A DNA stretch of 64,000 bases, from positions 12,071-76,070 of the forward strand of contig JANPYM010000018.1 in the NCBI GenBank assembly GCA_025890175.1. Reading direction: 5' to 3'. The translations under genes and the position numbers were made by a program. Each line of letters begins with the position of its first letter. The stretch's first letter is position 1. The notes below the pieces were generated by a model, which was not told the origin of the DNA, made no database searches, and saw only the letters and a program-made list of their open reading frames with translations. Shown here one piece after another: positions 46,031 to 57,732 of this stretch. The DNA comes from Ciborinia camelliae. Lineage: Eukaryota; Ascomycota; Leotiomycetes; Helotiales; Sclerotiniaceae.

Positions 46031-48104
46031 TTTGGAATGATACATCGAGAATATTCGAATGCGTATTATCTTATGTGTTTTGGATATTGGAAATGGAAAT
46101 GGTCCTTGAAAATAAATGATAATGAATGTATATATAGGTAATTAAAAGCTTGTAATATGATACAGTCGAGAACAATTTGTGTGTTATTATACGGTAGTAT
46201 AACAGTGGCACGTATTGAGGCTCTAGTACGGTCGGTCGTACGAACAAAAGGGAGGTAATATCTATTTCGTAGAGATTAGCTAAGAGTTCTTAGAAATATT
46301 AAAAATAATAAGGATATGCGGAGATACTAGAATTCAAATTGTAATGCTCCTAAAATTCCGAAATATATTCTCAGGACTGGCATGGTTTCCTACTGATATG
46401 GCTGTAGGAGATCACGAGGAAGCCCGAAGCCTAGATAACTTTTGGAGTCTATACCTGTTGGTTATCACCTCGGTGGTAAGTACTGATCAATACTATAAAA
46501 TAAAAGTTAAATTGGTATGAATTGTATATCGATTAAAGGTAGATCTACGTAGGGCTTATATGCCCGCTGCGCAGGCGGGTAGGCCGCATGTACGATTCAC
46601 TAGTATCGCGACAACCTCATTCCAATTTGAATCCCGTATTTTCGTATCTGTTACTCCTTTCAGGAGTATTAATGTTATAAGAATTTGATGCCACATACAT
46701 AGATATTATTACAAAATGTAGTATGTATCATTATACGGGCCCGTATACGAAACACTGGAAATACGAATGCAAGCACTGGTCGATAAATATAAACAATTTA
46801 TTCTGGATAAAAAGCCTGGGCGACGAAGGAAAGATTTGGAGGATGGAAAGAAATATGTTTCGTCTGGACTCTAGAAGAGAATGTATGGGTTTTTGGAGAA
46901 ATAGATGATCAAGATATTAATTATAGACAATAATTCTTCTGTGATGTAATTCTTCTATGATGCAAGTAGGTGATTGTGGGGGAGCTAAATAGGGCGTATC
47001 GCTTAAGCCAATATCGCCTAAGCTGATTGACTAAGCGAATCCTAGAAAGTATACCTAGCTTGGGCCTAACAAGTCATGGTAGTGGGAAGCGGACCTAACT
47101 AATGACACAAAATTCCAGCTAATTATATGGAACACGTGTACCATACATTTTCTGACCCAATTCCAGGTGGCCTCATTTTCTCACCATTTTCATCTCCGGT
47201 GATGCCGTTTTTCGAGGTATGGTACTCGGAGGAGAAGGGGAGGAGAGGAGTAGTAGAGAGATGAGATACATCCGAACAGTAGGTCCTGTCTTTCATTGGA
47301 AATAAGGTAGTGGAAAGTTAGTTGAATTGATTAGCTTGTAGTTTCCCTATTCTTTTCCTTCTTTTTGAAGAGAAATATACATATGCACCGAGTGAGGACT
47401 GTTAGATAATTTCCAAAGTTTTTGCTATACATCAGATCTTGATTACCTAATTGTGTCCGAAACATCCGGACTTGGCCCAGTATAATCTAGCGTAACAAAA
47501 CCTTGAAAGTCATCGCTATCCAAGCATACTTGAATAATATGAAAACTTCCATGAGTCTCGAAAAGATATAACACTGAAGTTGGGTGAAGAGAGTCAGCAC
47601 TGCTTGACTACATAACTGAATCATGGACTTGAGGAACTTTTCGACTCTTCTTAGTGAAGACTCATTTCCATACAAATCTCTGAGAATTCAGAAAACAGTA
47701 GAAGTTGTTCAAGAACAGAAGGGTTTTCTCTAAGCTCCTGTTTTTAGTAGCTGTCATTCAATGGCCAGTGGCTCAGGTATTTAGAATCTAGTTAGAACTA
47801 CAACACCCCAGGTTTTCTTCGATGTATCATGTAATTGTCCTACAATTTCTTTTGTCTCTTAATTATTTAGTTGTTAGGAGAGACTTCCAGGTTCTGCCAC
47901 AAACTATTTTGTTCCCTAGGATATTTCATGTTGCAGTACACAAAGAGCGACATTTAATATTTAGTCCCCTATAATTTCCACAAGAATTCCAAAACAGTAC
48001 AGACCAGTACAGGACTCCTTTACCACCTCATCACTCCATCAAGCAACAAGAAATCAACTTGAAATCACCAATACCACATCAAACTTTCCTCTCAAATTTT
48101 TGCC
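46031..48104. other. Intergenic region with diverged MITE
   Basis: Apart from the 46173-46757 element no feature is supported across about 2 kb. The small ORFs at 46723-46908 and 47487-47675 are not convincing. Confidence 0.5.
46173..46757. mobile_element. Longer diverged relative of the 41.9 kb hAT-type MITE, inverted
   Basis: Read on the minus strand it aligns with the 41910-42360 element from one end to the other. It has the TATACGGGCCCGTATA palindrome near 46733-46749, an (A)GATACG(A)AAATACG block, and a distal part matching the TGGCGCGTATTGAGG block, ending where the other element's right TIR begins. TIRs are strongly diverged and no target duplication remains, so it is an older copy. 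It carries about 130 extra bases, including the module shared with 40992-41050 and a GC palindrome CCCGCTGCGCAGGCGGG. Confidence 0.75.
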
Positions 48105-48374
48105 ATGTCAAGAAACAATCCATTTTCCAATATTCCAGCAAGTGATGGATATTCCGATTCACTACTCAGACATACTTGGGAGCAGGGTTATACGACGGGC
48201 CAACTTGAACAATGTCACAAGCAGATTAAAACGTTGGATTGCCTCCTGAGAGAACTCAAGGAACGATCAAATGCTTCCACTGCTGGGGCAACGGGCGGTA
48301 CAACAAACGAGGCCCCATCTAGCGGTCAAAAGCAAGAGGAGGCGAGAAATAATGATGGCGGTCAGAAGCAATAA
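48105..48374 (+). CDS. Small hypothetical protein
   Basis: 89 residues. The long A/C-rich leader and TTGCCATGTC context look like a true fungal start. There is a central helical stretch (WEQGYTTGQLEQCHKQIKTL, continuing into LLRELKERS) and a Gly/Asn/Gln-rich disordered tail. No known domain. A short coiled coil is possible. Function unknown. Confidence 0.5.
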   Translation: MSRNNPFSNIPASDGYSDSLLRHTWEQGYTTGQLEQCHKQIKTLDCLLRELKERSNASTAGATGGTTNEAPSSGQKQEEARNNDGGQKQ

Positions 48375-50399
48375 GAGTTGACACTGGATGGATCTTGACT
48401 ACGGAAGGTCGCGAGAAGAGGGAAGGGGGGGCGAGGAGGATGGAAGAAAGTTGAATGGTGGTATGAAGGTGTAGGTGGATTCTAGATTGAATTGTTGGTT
48501 GCAATACCGAAACTCCTCTCATCAGTGTTGACACTTTTGCTTACCAAGGGATCCTTTCCTTTGGTTTCTAGGCTTCGAATTCTAGTTGTTTTGTAAACTT
48601 TCTTTCCACGCTTGATATTAGGACGGGGATAATTGACTCTCAACATTAAGATATGTTGCGAATTCCTCCCTATGTTATCGACATATTACTAAAACCTTGA
48701 AGTATTGCCACCACGATGCCCAAAGTCTGCAGCTCACGAAATGGAAAACTAGCCTTTATCCAACGAGGATACTTCTTTCCCTTTGTCTGCCAATACTTCG
48801 CCATCAAGCCGGATTTGCAAAAAACAAAACTTTTCTTCCGGATTCAAGTCTGCTACCCAAGTTTCCTCCAGCCTCCCAAATCTGAATTATGGCAAGTAAG
48901 CGCGTTACCATACTCGAAGTTGGTAGTGATGCCAATCAATTAGTATTGGTTCAAGGGTCTTAGAGTCAACCATCATATATTATCGACTAGCATCATTTGG
49001 TAGCGACGCAAGTGTGAATCCCTCTTTACTTCTGCATCGTTCGAAGTCAAGGTTAATATCCATGACAGCATCATCTCAGAACGTTTGCGCACTGTCGGGG
49101 ATTATTGGCCATCGATGAATCCGGAGATCAAATATAGGATACTATGCGTGTCAGTGATGATCCTACGGGTTGCAAGCGGAAGCAGAGCACAGCCGGGCAC
49201 CTGCCGCAATCACAAAAGCCTCTCGTTCATCCGTTTCCATGAAATAATTGCAACAAACCTCCCATTCTTGCATAACCCAAACTCTTGTCTGTGCGAAGTC
49301 CTGGCAATGTGGTGCAGGATCAGGTATAGTACGTTAGTTGGCCTATTGTCATCTGCAAGTCGCAGGAGCCCACCACTGGCGGAGTGGCTATGTTGCAGAA
49401 CCAGTTGGATCCCGCTAAATCTTAATACCCTGCGCCTGGACGAACTTTGTATATATGGAACTGTTGTGAATTTGGATGAAAGTCGAGATTCGAGGTTGGA
49501 AATCTGGTTGTGTAGATTATATTACTGTACGGAAGTATTGTTAGCTTGTGCCATGAGATGAATAGGTTAAGGCCAGGAAACCACCAGAGGAGAATTCAAG
49601 CTATCTGGTCAGATCTACTTTGCGCTCGATACTCCACTCTACCTTAAACGTTGGGGACTTTCTGTGGATTTGTTGAATATTGATAGGATGAGATAGATGC
49701 ATTGTTCAAATATCGAGGATGCTTGGGGTGGAGGTGCATTGTTCAAATATCGAGGATGCTTGGGGTGGAGGTGAAGCACTGTACCGTTTAGACCTTTGGG
49801 GGTCGATGGGTTGCTCTCATAAATCCAAGAAAGTCTCTGTGGTGGTCCATACAAATGTGCAAAATCTGGCATTTTTGTAAATCTTTCAGTTGCATTGGGA
49901 AACTCAGGTAATAGATATGACCAGGGGGACCAGAGGGGAAGTGCTCTTATAATCCAGGGCACTCATGCGTACTGCTCTTTTGTTATGAGTTTAGGTAAGA
50001 CATAACTTGACTGCTTGGTTTTGATGTGTTGAAGTAATTGGAAAGCAGGCCTTTGTACAGCCAAAAAGTTGTTGATAGACTGTTAATCTGTAGATGCTTA
50101 GTCCAGTAATTCTTAACTTGATATCTCTTTGATATTCTAATCACCATGAACATTCACTTATGATAGAGTCACTGACTTATCCGAGATTCACACCAATCAG
50201 ATATTCCGGTCGTTCCTTCTCTCGACAAATATCTACCAATACAAAACCAAGGACCCGGAGCCGAGATCTCCTTTCTACACCTCTTCAACCACAACAACTC
50301 TTTTACGACAACTTTTTGAACAGCTACCTTTCAATCAATAATTCTTTGAACCAAATACTTTTGAATCCATTCTTCCTCACTATTGTACTCCTGGTCAAG
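48375..50399. other. Intergenic region
   Basis: About 2 kb with no supported gene. ORFs at 48697-48943 and 49085-49561 show no domain. A 37-base direct duplication lies at 49698-49771. The right end is the leader of the 50400 gene. Confidence 0.5.
49698..49771. repeat. 37-base tandem duplication
   Basis: Two identical adjacent copies of a 37-base unit that begins TGCATTGTTCAAATATCGAG and ends GGGTGGAGG, at 49698-49734 and 49735-49771. Confidence 0.9.
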
Positions 50400-51257
50400 A
50401 TGTCTTCCTTTAAACCTGTCCCCAAAGACGAAATCCCCAATCCTGTCGATGAAAATAGTGTGGCAGCAATAAATCATCGTAATAGGTCGATCTTGTACGC
50501 CAGCAACAATCCCAACAATCCCAACCCTCCCTTCAATCCTTCCGTTTTGAATTTAATCAATAACATGGTATGTTCTCTCTTTTTTATCTCCAGATCGACG
50601 ATGTTCATTGTCTCCATGACTTTAAGTTTCTTTGCGGACATCTTTGGGCAGGGAAAGGAAGGCCCTATCACGCGATATCTTCGCATTTTCTTATTTTACA
50701 GGACTACATCTAATTCAATCAACAGCCCAACGACGAAGCTTCCGAAGCCAGGCTCTTGGCTCGCACACCCGAGAGAAGAGACAGCACAGCCGAACTCCTC
50801 GACGGCGTCGCCGATAAACTTGCAACTTCCCAGGGCGCAGGAAGTGTCGATGAAAAGAATGAGAGCGTCGAGCCAAAGCCAACCGAGCCTTCTTTCTTCC
50901 GATGTTGCCAGGTGAATGATTCCCATCCAATCTACGCATCTCCCCAACATGCACCTCTCTCCACCTTCTCTTCTCTCTATGGTCCCATACTAATATATAT
51001 GCACCATCTAGTGTGGATTTAAATCAAAATATCCAGCCGGTCAAGGAGAGAATGGGGAAGTCGAACGTCTCGCCTGTCAAAGAGAGAATGACAAAGTCAG
51101 TCTCGTCCAAGGCAAGGAGCAGAGCGTCCTTATTGTCACGGCGTGTACACATTCGAAGTGTTCGAGATGTGTCAACGTGGACGAGAATAATGTGCGCATT
51201 GGGATCAAGCCCTGGGAGTTGAAATGGACAGGTCCTGATAGTTCCACACAAGAATAG
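50400..51257 (+). CDS. Cysteine-rich protein of unknown function
   Basis: Exons 50400-50567, 50726-50911, 51012-51257; 200 codons, 199 residues, all introns phase 0. The first ~110 residues are polar and disordered-looking (Asn/Pro repeats, then RTPERRDSTAELLDGVADKL). The C-terminal part has RCCQCGFKSKYPAG and, about 45 residues later, CTHSKCSRC, together resembling a four-cysteine zinc-binding site. It ends with a Trp-containing strand (GIKPWELKWTG). I recognise no named domain. Intron 1 (158 bases) is long and has an alternative AG at 50701 that would lead to an early stop, so the acceptor at 50725 was chosen. The gene model is convincing because three exons join in frame around the cysteine cluster. 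Confidence 0.72.
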
Positions 51258-51853
51258 GAAGTTTGTTTGGGAAGCTGCTAGGGAACATTGGCGTCGTTAT
51301 TGTTCGCGGTGTAGGTGTACATTTTACAAATAGAGTGGGATCGGATCGGACGGGATAGGATGGGATGAGATGGCATTCAAGAATAAATTTAATGCTTTTG
51401 CAAAGTTGTGACTTGGAGTATTACGCAATGTTCTAACTGAATTCAATACTCCAGGTGGATTCGATGTTCCAAATGGTTTCAATGTTCTACACCAATTCAA
51501 CATGCCAAAGAACGTCAATATCTGAATCAAATTCGACAAACAAGAATCCCTTAATGTTGGACTGCAGACCAGACTATTGGAAGCCACACGGATACTCGGA
51601 TGGTGAATTGTCTGGTGATGAGGCCCTACTGAAATGTCCATATATCATTAATCTATAACTATAAGCCCACTCTCAAATATGAACATCAATATGTGCAGTT
51701 CTTGGAGATGTATCTACTCTCGCACCAAGATGATTGCACTCAAGGAGATTTTTGTTGCTGGGATTTACTATCTAAAAGTTGCCCACTTCATGACAAAAAA
51801 ATTAAGATCAGCATCTGAAGAAGAAAACTCAAAGCAGACAGTCATCGAGTATC
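51258..51853. other. Intergenic region between convergent genes
   Basis: It contains a degenerate GGATTCGATGTTCCAAATGG-type array at about 51420-51510, related to the repeat at 42850-42955, and a GGGAT(C/A)GGA run near 51330-51370. No gene supported. Confidence 0.5.
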
Positions 51854-53969
51854 TCACTTCTCAGAAAAGGTAGCTGGGGCAGCACTTCCATCCTCCTCGG
51901 GGACCTGAGCCTGGGCTTGCTCATCAGGTTCTTGTCGGAGGCCTTCGGCCGTTGCTCCTTCGCTTTGCACGAAATGTGATATGCGTTCTCGGGGAAGCCA
52001 GGACCCTACGGGGGTGAACCACCAGGAGAGGACGGCTAGGATTGTTACTCCCCCCATGATTATTGGGGCATCTGTGGGCGTTAGCATATGACCAACTATT
52101 GGCTGAGTTATTTGGGTACTTACAATTCAAGGTAGCCGCGCTGACAGGAAACGAATAAGGACTAAAAAGGATTGCAACAACCCAAGCATTCCAAAAGATG
52201 GAGATGAATTGAAATGGTTTGCTCCATCTACCCAAACTCCATCTTGGCTTGGGGAATGTATGTGGGGTCAAGAAAAATCTTCCAAAAGCAATAAGTCCAT
52301 AGGCGGCCGCTGATGGGACACCAGCAGCAGAAATGAGAGATGTGAATGCGACGGCAGAGGGCAGGATTGTGCAAGTCACAAGTGAGGCGCAACCCCAAAT
52401 TACGAGGACGGCATTGCGAGGTTGACCTTCGGGAGACACACGTGATACCCATCCCGAGAATGGAAGAACGCCATCACGAGCTACGGCGAAGACCAGTCGA
52501 GATGCGGCGACAATGGCAATTGCTGTGTTGAACCAAAGTGCGACTACTGCAATAATGTTCATGAAGACGTGGCCACCCTGTCCTAAAACGATGGCATAAA
52601 GAGGTACAAATGGTTGAGGCGAACCATAAGAGAACAAAGTTTCTGGATCGGGCGTGCAGAACAGAAATAGTATGATTGTCGCAAATCCTCCGATTCCACT
52701 CACAATCACACTCCAGAAGATACCTCTAGCGGCTGTGATTGAAGCGTTCTTGGTTTCTTCCGCGACGTGTCCAGAAGCATCGAATCCAATAAGAATACCT
52801 GCGGTAGCAAGATAAGATAAACACCAATTCCACCCAGGAGATGCTCCAGTTCCATTGTAGGTTGTCAAGAATGCCTCCTGTGGAGTGCGAAACCCAATCG
52901 TCTTGGCAGCTCCAATTGGTAACCAGATAAGGTTGAGTACGAAGTCAAGCATGACCAAAAAACTCGAGATCCAGAAAACATATTTAAAGAGACGAGCTAT
53001 TCCAATAGGTCAGGATTTGACGATAATTTTATATCGGATATAACGACTCACGTGGTAGAAAATTCACGATTGCGGCTAGTGCAAGAAGGACTTCAGTACA
53101 AATCCATTGAACTGCTCGGAACTTGATGTCACTGGTATCCGTTGGAAAGTCCACATTGAAGACAACGATTTCCTGATAAAATTATTAGATGACATTCCAT
53201 GAATGGCAATCACTACTCGTAAGGTCGTGGGAGTATCACGTGAACGCAAACTTAAACTTACCGAAAGCATGTAATTTACAGCTCCTTGGGTGTTGCCTGC
53301 AGCATCATTAGAATAACTCAAGCGATGATTGATCCGGGATGAGCTTACTTGCACAAAATGTCATCCAAGCAGTAGTACTCCACCATGCAACGACGAATCC
53401 TAAAAGTCTTCCATATTTGGGACCTCCAGCTTCAGCTGCCCAGATATAGATGGAACCAGCCGAAGGAGATGCAGAACAGACTTCTGCTATGACTGCTGCA
53501 GTAATGAATGTGAAGAAACATGTTACGAGATAACTCGTCCTAGATATTAAAAATTGTTAGATATTATATCAAAGATTTTATACTTGGGCGGACAACTAAC
53601 CAATAAGCTAAAGGTCCTCCGGAGGCAATTCCGGTGCTGTAAGTGACTCTCACACCTCCAACAAAGTACAGGGCAGCGAATGATGTTGAGAAATTCTCAA
53701 TGAGAGTGTACGTTCGATGTAAGACCTATATCATTTGTTAAGTCGTTTGTACATACCATACTGTACCCTCACATTTTTCAAATAAATTTCTTAACTCACG
53801 GGTTTGTAGCCAAGAGTTTCCTAGATAAATAAGATCAGCTGAATGCCATAATTGAAGACCAAACAATCCAACAAATGAAAGGAGAGGAGAGGAAAAGACA
53901 ACTCACCAATTGAGCATCATCTCTTGCCTCAATTATAACACTCTTGTTATCTTCCCCTTCGTGAACCAT
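51854..53969 (-). CDS. APC-family amino-acid/GABA/choline permease
   Basis: Eight exons (minus): 53969-53907, 53820-53800, 53725-53601, 53539-53349, 53296-53262, 53172-53052, 52996-52124, 52071-51854; 549 codons, 548 residues. Exon 2 is only 21 bases. About 12 hydrophobic segments are visible (GGPLAYWTSYLVTCFFTFIT, LLGFVVAWWSTTAWMTF, YVFWISSFLVMLDFVL, AAYGLIAFGRFFL, IIMGGVTILAVLSWWF). Features typical of the fungal GABA permease (Uga4)/choline transporter branch: FSTSFAALYFVGGV, the helix with SASPSAGSIYIWAAE, and GFDASGHVAEETKNAS. The tail is cytoplasmic, polar and Gln/Glu-rich. Substrate among GABA, choline or related amino acids cannot be decided from sequence alone. Confidence 0.95.
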
Positions 53970-54603
53970 CTTGAGTACTTGACTACCTTAAGACCTTAAG
54001 GTGTATGGATGGTTGAGAATGATCGAGGGAAGAGGAAGTGGAAGTGCAAGTAGGTACAGTCAGAGAAGAACAAATTAAATGTGCCAGTGAATGATCTTAA
54101 GTCATTTTTGAATTTTATACTACTGTTATATTAATACCTAGGTAATATTATTACTATTATTCCTTATATTCCCGAGAATATCCGTTGCCAGTGAGAAGAG
54201 ATTTCTAGTGCGTAAACTTACCTAACCTTACTACCAGTACTCGGTACCTCCAAAGTCCGTCCCATTCCACATTCAGGTTCCAGGGTGTCATCGAGCTGGA
54301 GGTCAATCCATCTTTGCCCGTTTTAATATACATACTGAATTTAAGAAAGATGGACTGTAATGGGTGTAGAAAACATTGTAGGGGAAGAGAAGTGTTAAAT
54401 TGAATATTGTATTATATATCTACTATATACTATATCCATTATAAAAGGGTTTGGTTAATGTCAATCCCGAACAGGAATGACCACAAGTTCCACAACATGA
54501 GTGCCACAACTCCGCCTTTACCCCACCTTTTAAAGCATTCTTTTGACAAAGACTTTTTATACTTGAAAGATGACGTCTAAACATAATCAAATACAAATTC
54601 TGA
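53970..54603. other. Intergenic region
   Basis: Promoter of the permease gene and left flank of tRNA-Pro; no other feature supported. Confidence 0.5.
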
Positions 54604-54704
54604 GAGATTGTGGTTTAGTGGTATAATTCTTGCTTAGGGATTTATCAGCCTATATGGTTGATTCTCCATGTAAGAGGTCCCCGGTTCAATCCCGGGCAAT
54701 CTCC
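54604..54704 (+). tRNA. tRNA-Pro(AGG) with 29-base intron
   Basis: Acceptor GAGATTG pairs perfectly with CAATCTC, discriminator C. The D arm is TGGTTTAGTGGTATAA. Anticodon stem CTTGC pairs with GTAAG, loop TTAGGG plus T, anticodon AGG. The T arm is CCCGGTTCAATCCCGGG. The intron occupies 54640-54668, one base after the anticodon. A T-run at 54719-54733 serves as Pol III terminator. Confidence 0.95.
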
Positions 54705-54869
54705 ATTTCAGTTCACCTTTTTTTTTTTTTTTGGTTTTCCCATCTCTGCTTACTTCTTCTTTTTTCTGCTGATTGTGAAGGCAGGAATGATCAGTAAATT
54801 GTTACGTAATCTCTTCCTTCAATCAGTTAGTATAAAATACGTATTTTAGCTAGCCATTAAGGAATGATG

Positions 54870-55915
54870 TATCCAGAAGGAGTGTGAAGATATCTTTCGC
54901 ATGCGATATGTTCTAGATCAAGATTTGGATGATCCCGATATTCGGATGTTTCTTAAGGAATTCCCTCCTAGAGCTTTTCCTTCAGGTTGCTCTCAGACTA
55001 GCCGTAAATGACCTTCGAGGAATACGAAACTATTCACTTTGGTGATCTTGCGCGAAGACTTCAATACGTGCCAGCTTATTTGAACAAACGCCATATCAAG
55101 GTTTTGGAAAGGCTTCCGGAGTACCAGGCGTTTCAATTGGAACTGTCCCATGAACCTCCTTCAGTCAGTGACTACCTTGACTTCCCGACTTCTGAGATAA
55201 TCCCTCCCTCCGTCGGTTTCGACCACCTCCCCTTCCGAGAGTACCACTTCCATCACTTCCATCCTCCGTAGCAATACATCAATTTCCCATCCATCTATAC
55301 AGCCATCTACCGTTAGCCATACGTGTGAAATGGCCTCGCATCTTCAAAGAGACCGTCGGTAGTAATCATTTCTTGCCATTTCTGCAATCGTCAACAATGA
55401 GGAACAGACACAGCCCAATATTGTTTTCACCAGCCAAGCGGATGCAACCTCAGCCCTGTTGGGTAAATGTACATCATTCAAAGCAACTTATCGAGATATT
55501 TGAATCTTTAAACTAACGAAACTTATGGAAATCCTGAAATCTGCTATGGGCACATCTGTTATGCCATATGGGAGAACTGCTCTCAAGTTCAAATCAAGTT
55601 TTAGGCCGGGTGGATATACTTTACTTTATTATGTACATAAATTACTGTTGAGAGTAGCCAGGGCCGTATGAGCCGTACGGACCGCGAGGCGGCCCGTAGG
55701 CCTAATACGGTCTAGCGCCCTATCTCAAGCTTAAATAGCATACAAGGTTCAATCTTAGTTCTATAGTAATTTCAAATAACATCACACAACTTGCACCTTC
55801 ACGTGATCTACCTTTTCAACAATTACAATCGGAGATCCAAATACAAAAACGCCTTGAGCACTTGGAATCTGAATATATTCGTGCCGGTCTAACGTCTATC
55901 AATTCTTATGCATAA
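54870..55915 (+). pseudogene. Decayed gene of unknown family
   Basis: Coding-like segments follow one another on the plus strand but in different frames with stops between. One at about 54886-55010 is acidic (FRMRYVLDQDLDDPDIRMFL). One at 55008-55271 contains YVPAYLNKRHIKVLERLPEY. One at about 55215-55360 is Ser/Thr-rich, one at about 55370-55495 has NNEEQTQPNIVFTSQADATS, and one at about 55790-55915 is a charged coiled-coil-like stretch (QQLQSEIQIQKRLEHLESEY). No GT-AG introns restore one frame by eye. I do not recognise the family. Frameshift decay is the simplest reading, but an unrecognised spliced gene is possible. Confidence 0.4.
55668..55735. repeat. Short GC-rich foldback sequence
   Basis: AGGGCCGTATGAGCCGTACGG at the left and CCGTATTA..CCCT reading on the opposite strand at the right form imperfect inverted arms around GCGAGGCGGCCCGTAGG. 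It is GC-rich in an A/T-rich setting and lies within the decayed gene region. Confidence 0.4.
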
Positions 55916-56583
55916 ACTTGTCCATAACTGTGATCGCTTTTTTTGTCCACCACTCTACAAATGCCATCCGTATAAAGATCGGCTACTTCATCATCGCTAG
56001 TCCAATACAGTAAGATCTTATCGATTGCTAAGGCAGGCTATCAAAGGTTCAGTTAGACATCAATAAAAGTCTCATAGTCTTTGGCGCAATCAAATCGAAA
56101 TCAGTCAGCCCAACAAGTTGGCTGTTCTCCAAATGACCTCGCCACGTGATTTGAAAATATGGAGTACGGCGATCCAGAAGACCATTTGATGTTTGTTTCT
56201 CTCTCTCAATCCACCTCGAGATCAATTCATACCTGGAAGTATGAATATTTCAAGACTCACCTCACCTCGCCCATGTACTCATGTTGACTACACGCATCCT
56301 TATTGTTCATTCTTCGAGAATCGAGATCAATCAATTTCTGACATTGCTGACATTGCTGACATTTCTGACATGAGAAAGCTTAATTTATCAACCAATAATT
56401 TACGAGTATAGATCAAAACAAAACAACAAATATGAATGAGACAAAATTTCCATTTCTGTCGCACCCCTTACTTTGCTTCTTCGAATGACGGGTAATCTTA
56501 AAGCAAGGCTTTTCATTTCAACATGTTTTTCTTCATCTCTGCGTTTATGTTTTGAAAAATTCACCCCTTGGTACCATTGAACC
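55916..56583. other. Intergenic region
   Basis: Contains GACATTGCT repeats at 56339-56372 and the promoter of the transporter gene. No gene supported. Confidence 0.5.
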
Positions 56584-57732
56584 ATGAGTTCATTCACCGA
56601 TAACCTCCTCCCGATATACATCGTGGGAGAAACCATACGCGCAAATTATGCATACTTTGCCTTCCAAACAGCTCCTCAAATCACTCCATCATTGATTGCC
56701 CTCCTTTCAGAGACATTGAAACTTGCCATCGCAGCTATCATTATCAACTATTCTGAAGGACTTGCCTCGATAAGACAAAAGTGCAATAGGAATGGCTTCA
56801 AGGACGTTTTACGATACGGCATTCCTGCTGCCTTTTATCTCACAAACAACCTCATTTATTTTACTGTTCTGCCATCCACATCACCGAGCCTTCTCCAAGT
56901 ATGTATGCTAGCAAAAATCCCGGCGACGGCAATCCTGCACCATCTTTGGGTTAGGAAGCAAGGCAATGCTCGATCATGGATATCTCTTGGGTTCCTTTGC
57001 TTTGGGCTCTTTCTCTTCAATATACCCTCAGGCGACAATACAAAGGGTTGGCTTGTGGCCCCTGTGGCAGGGTTGGTTATAGCGGTGTTCTCTGCAATCG
57101 CTAGCATTGCTAGCGAGTCCCTCACCAAGATTGGATCATTTTGGGAGTCGCAACTATGGCTTTACCTTTGGGGAGTGTTCTTCTCTATCATCTCATTTCC
57201 TGTCGCTACCAGTCTGACCACTGATCGCGGGACGAATATAAATCTTTCGATGACATCTACTGTTACAATCGCGATATATTTTTCATGTCTGACCTCTGGT
57301 GTTGGTTTGATTGTTGCCGCTATGCTCAGGAAGAAGGACAACCTCATGAAGTTGGTTGGGACTTCAATCAGCCTGCTCACGATTGCGGCAACCCAATACG
57401 CCATATTTCCAGCATTGCGGGCATCGGGCTTTACAAATTGGAAGATAATAGGTGGCTTGGTGGTCATTGTCTCTACTGGTTGTTATAATTACTTCAAGGA
57501 TACGTCCCCGGAAAGTGCCAATTCGTTGAACCAGCTACTTCCAACTTCAAACGAGTATGCTCAAGATGGTGATATCTCAGAACTCGAGAAACCATCTACC
57601 GCATCGGCTTTGGGAAGAGTATTCTCAGGGCTCCCTTCTGTTCGTCCAACATCTTCGTCGGAATCTTACGACCTGCTTGAAACTCGGCAACTCGAAACTG
57701 AAGAAAGCGCATCATCTACCAACAAGCATTAA
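56584..57732 (+). CDS. Nucleotide-sugar transporter (UDP-galactose transporter/SLC35A type)
   Basis: A single exon of 382 residues. About ten hydrophobic segments span residues 5-302. Family-typical pieces include LLSETLKLAIAAII, the loop YGIPAAFYLTNNLIYFTV, PSLLQVCMLAKIPATAIL, SWISLGFLCFGLFLF, a GLVIAVFSAIASIASESL segment and KLVGTSISLLTIAATQY near the end. The cytoplasmic tail (about 305-382) is Ser/Glu-rich. Such proteins exchange nucleotide sugars for UMP/GMP across the Golgi membrane for glycosylation. The exact sugar is not readable; UDP-galactose is the common annotation. The minus ORFs overlapping it are shadows. Confidence 0.9.
   Translation: MSSFTDNLLPIYIVGETIRANYAYFAFQTAPQITPSLIALLSETLKLAIAAIIINYSEGLASIRQKCNRNGFKDVLRYGIPAAFYLTNNLIYFTVLPSTSPSLLQVCMLAKIPATAILHHLWVRKQGNARSWISLGFLCFGLFLFNIPSGDNTKGWLVAPVAGLVIAVFSAIASIASESLTKIGSFWESQLWLYLWGVFFSIISFPVATSLTTDRGTNINLSMTSTVTIAIYFSCLTSGVGLIVAAMLRKKDNLMKLVGTSISLLTIAATQYAIFPALRASGFTNWKIIGGLVVIVSTGCYNYFKDTSPESANSLNQLLPTSNEYAQDGDISELEKPSTASALGRVFSGLPSVRPTSSSESYDLLETRQLETEESASSTNKH

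Noticed and set aside
49085..49561. 158-codon plus ORF
   Set aside because: Cys/Arg/Leu-biased, no domain, no conserved-looking motif, alternative start only.
51324..51641. 105-codon minus ORF with Phe-Gly-Thr repeats
   Set aside because: Derived from the degenerate 20-base repeat; no domain.
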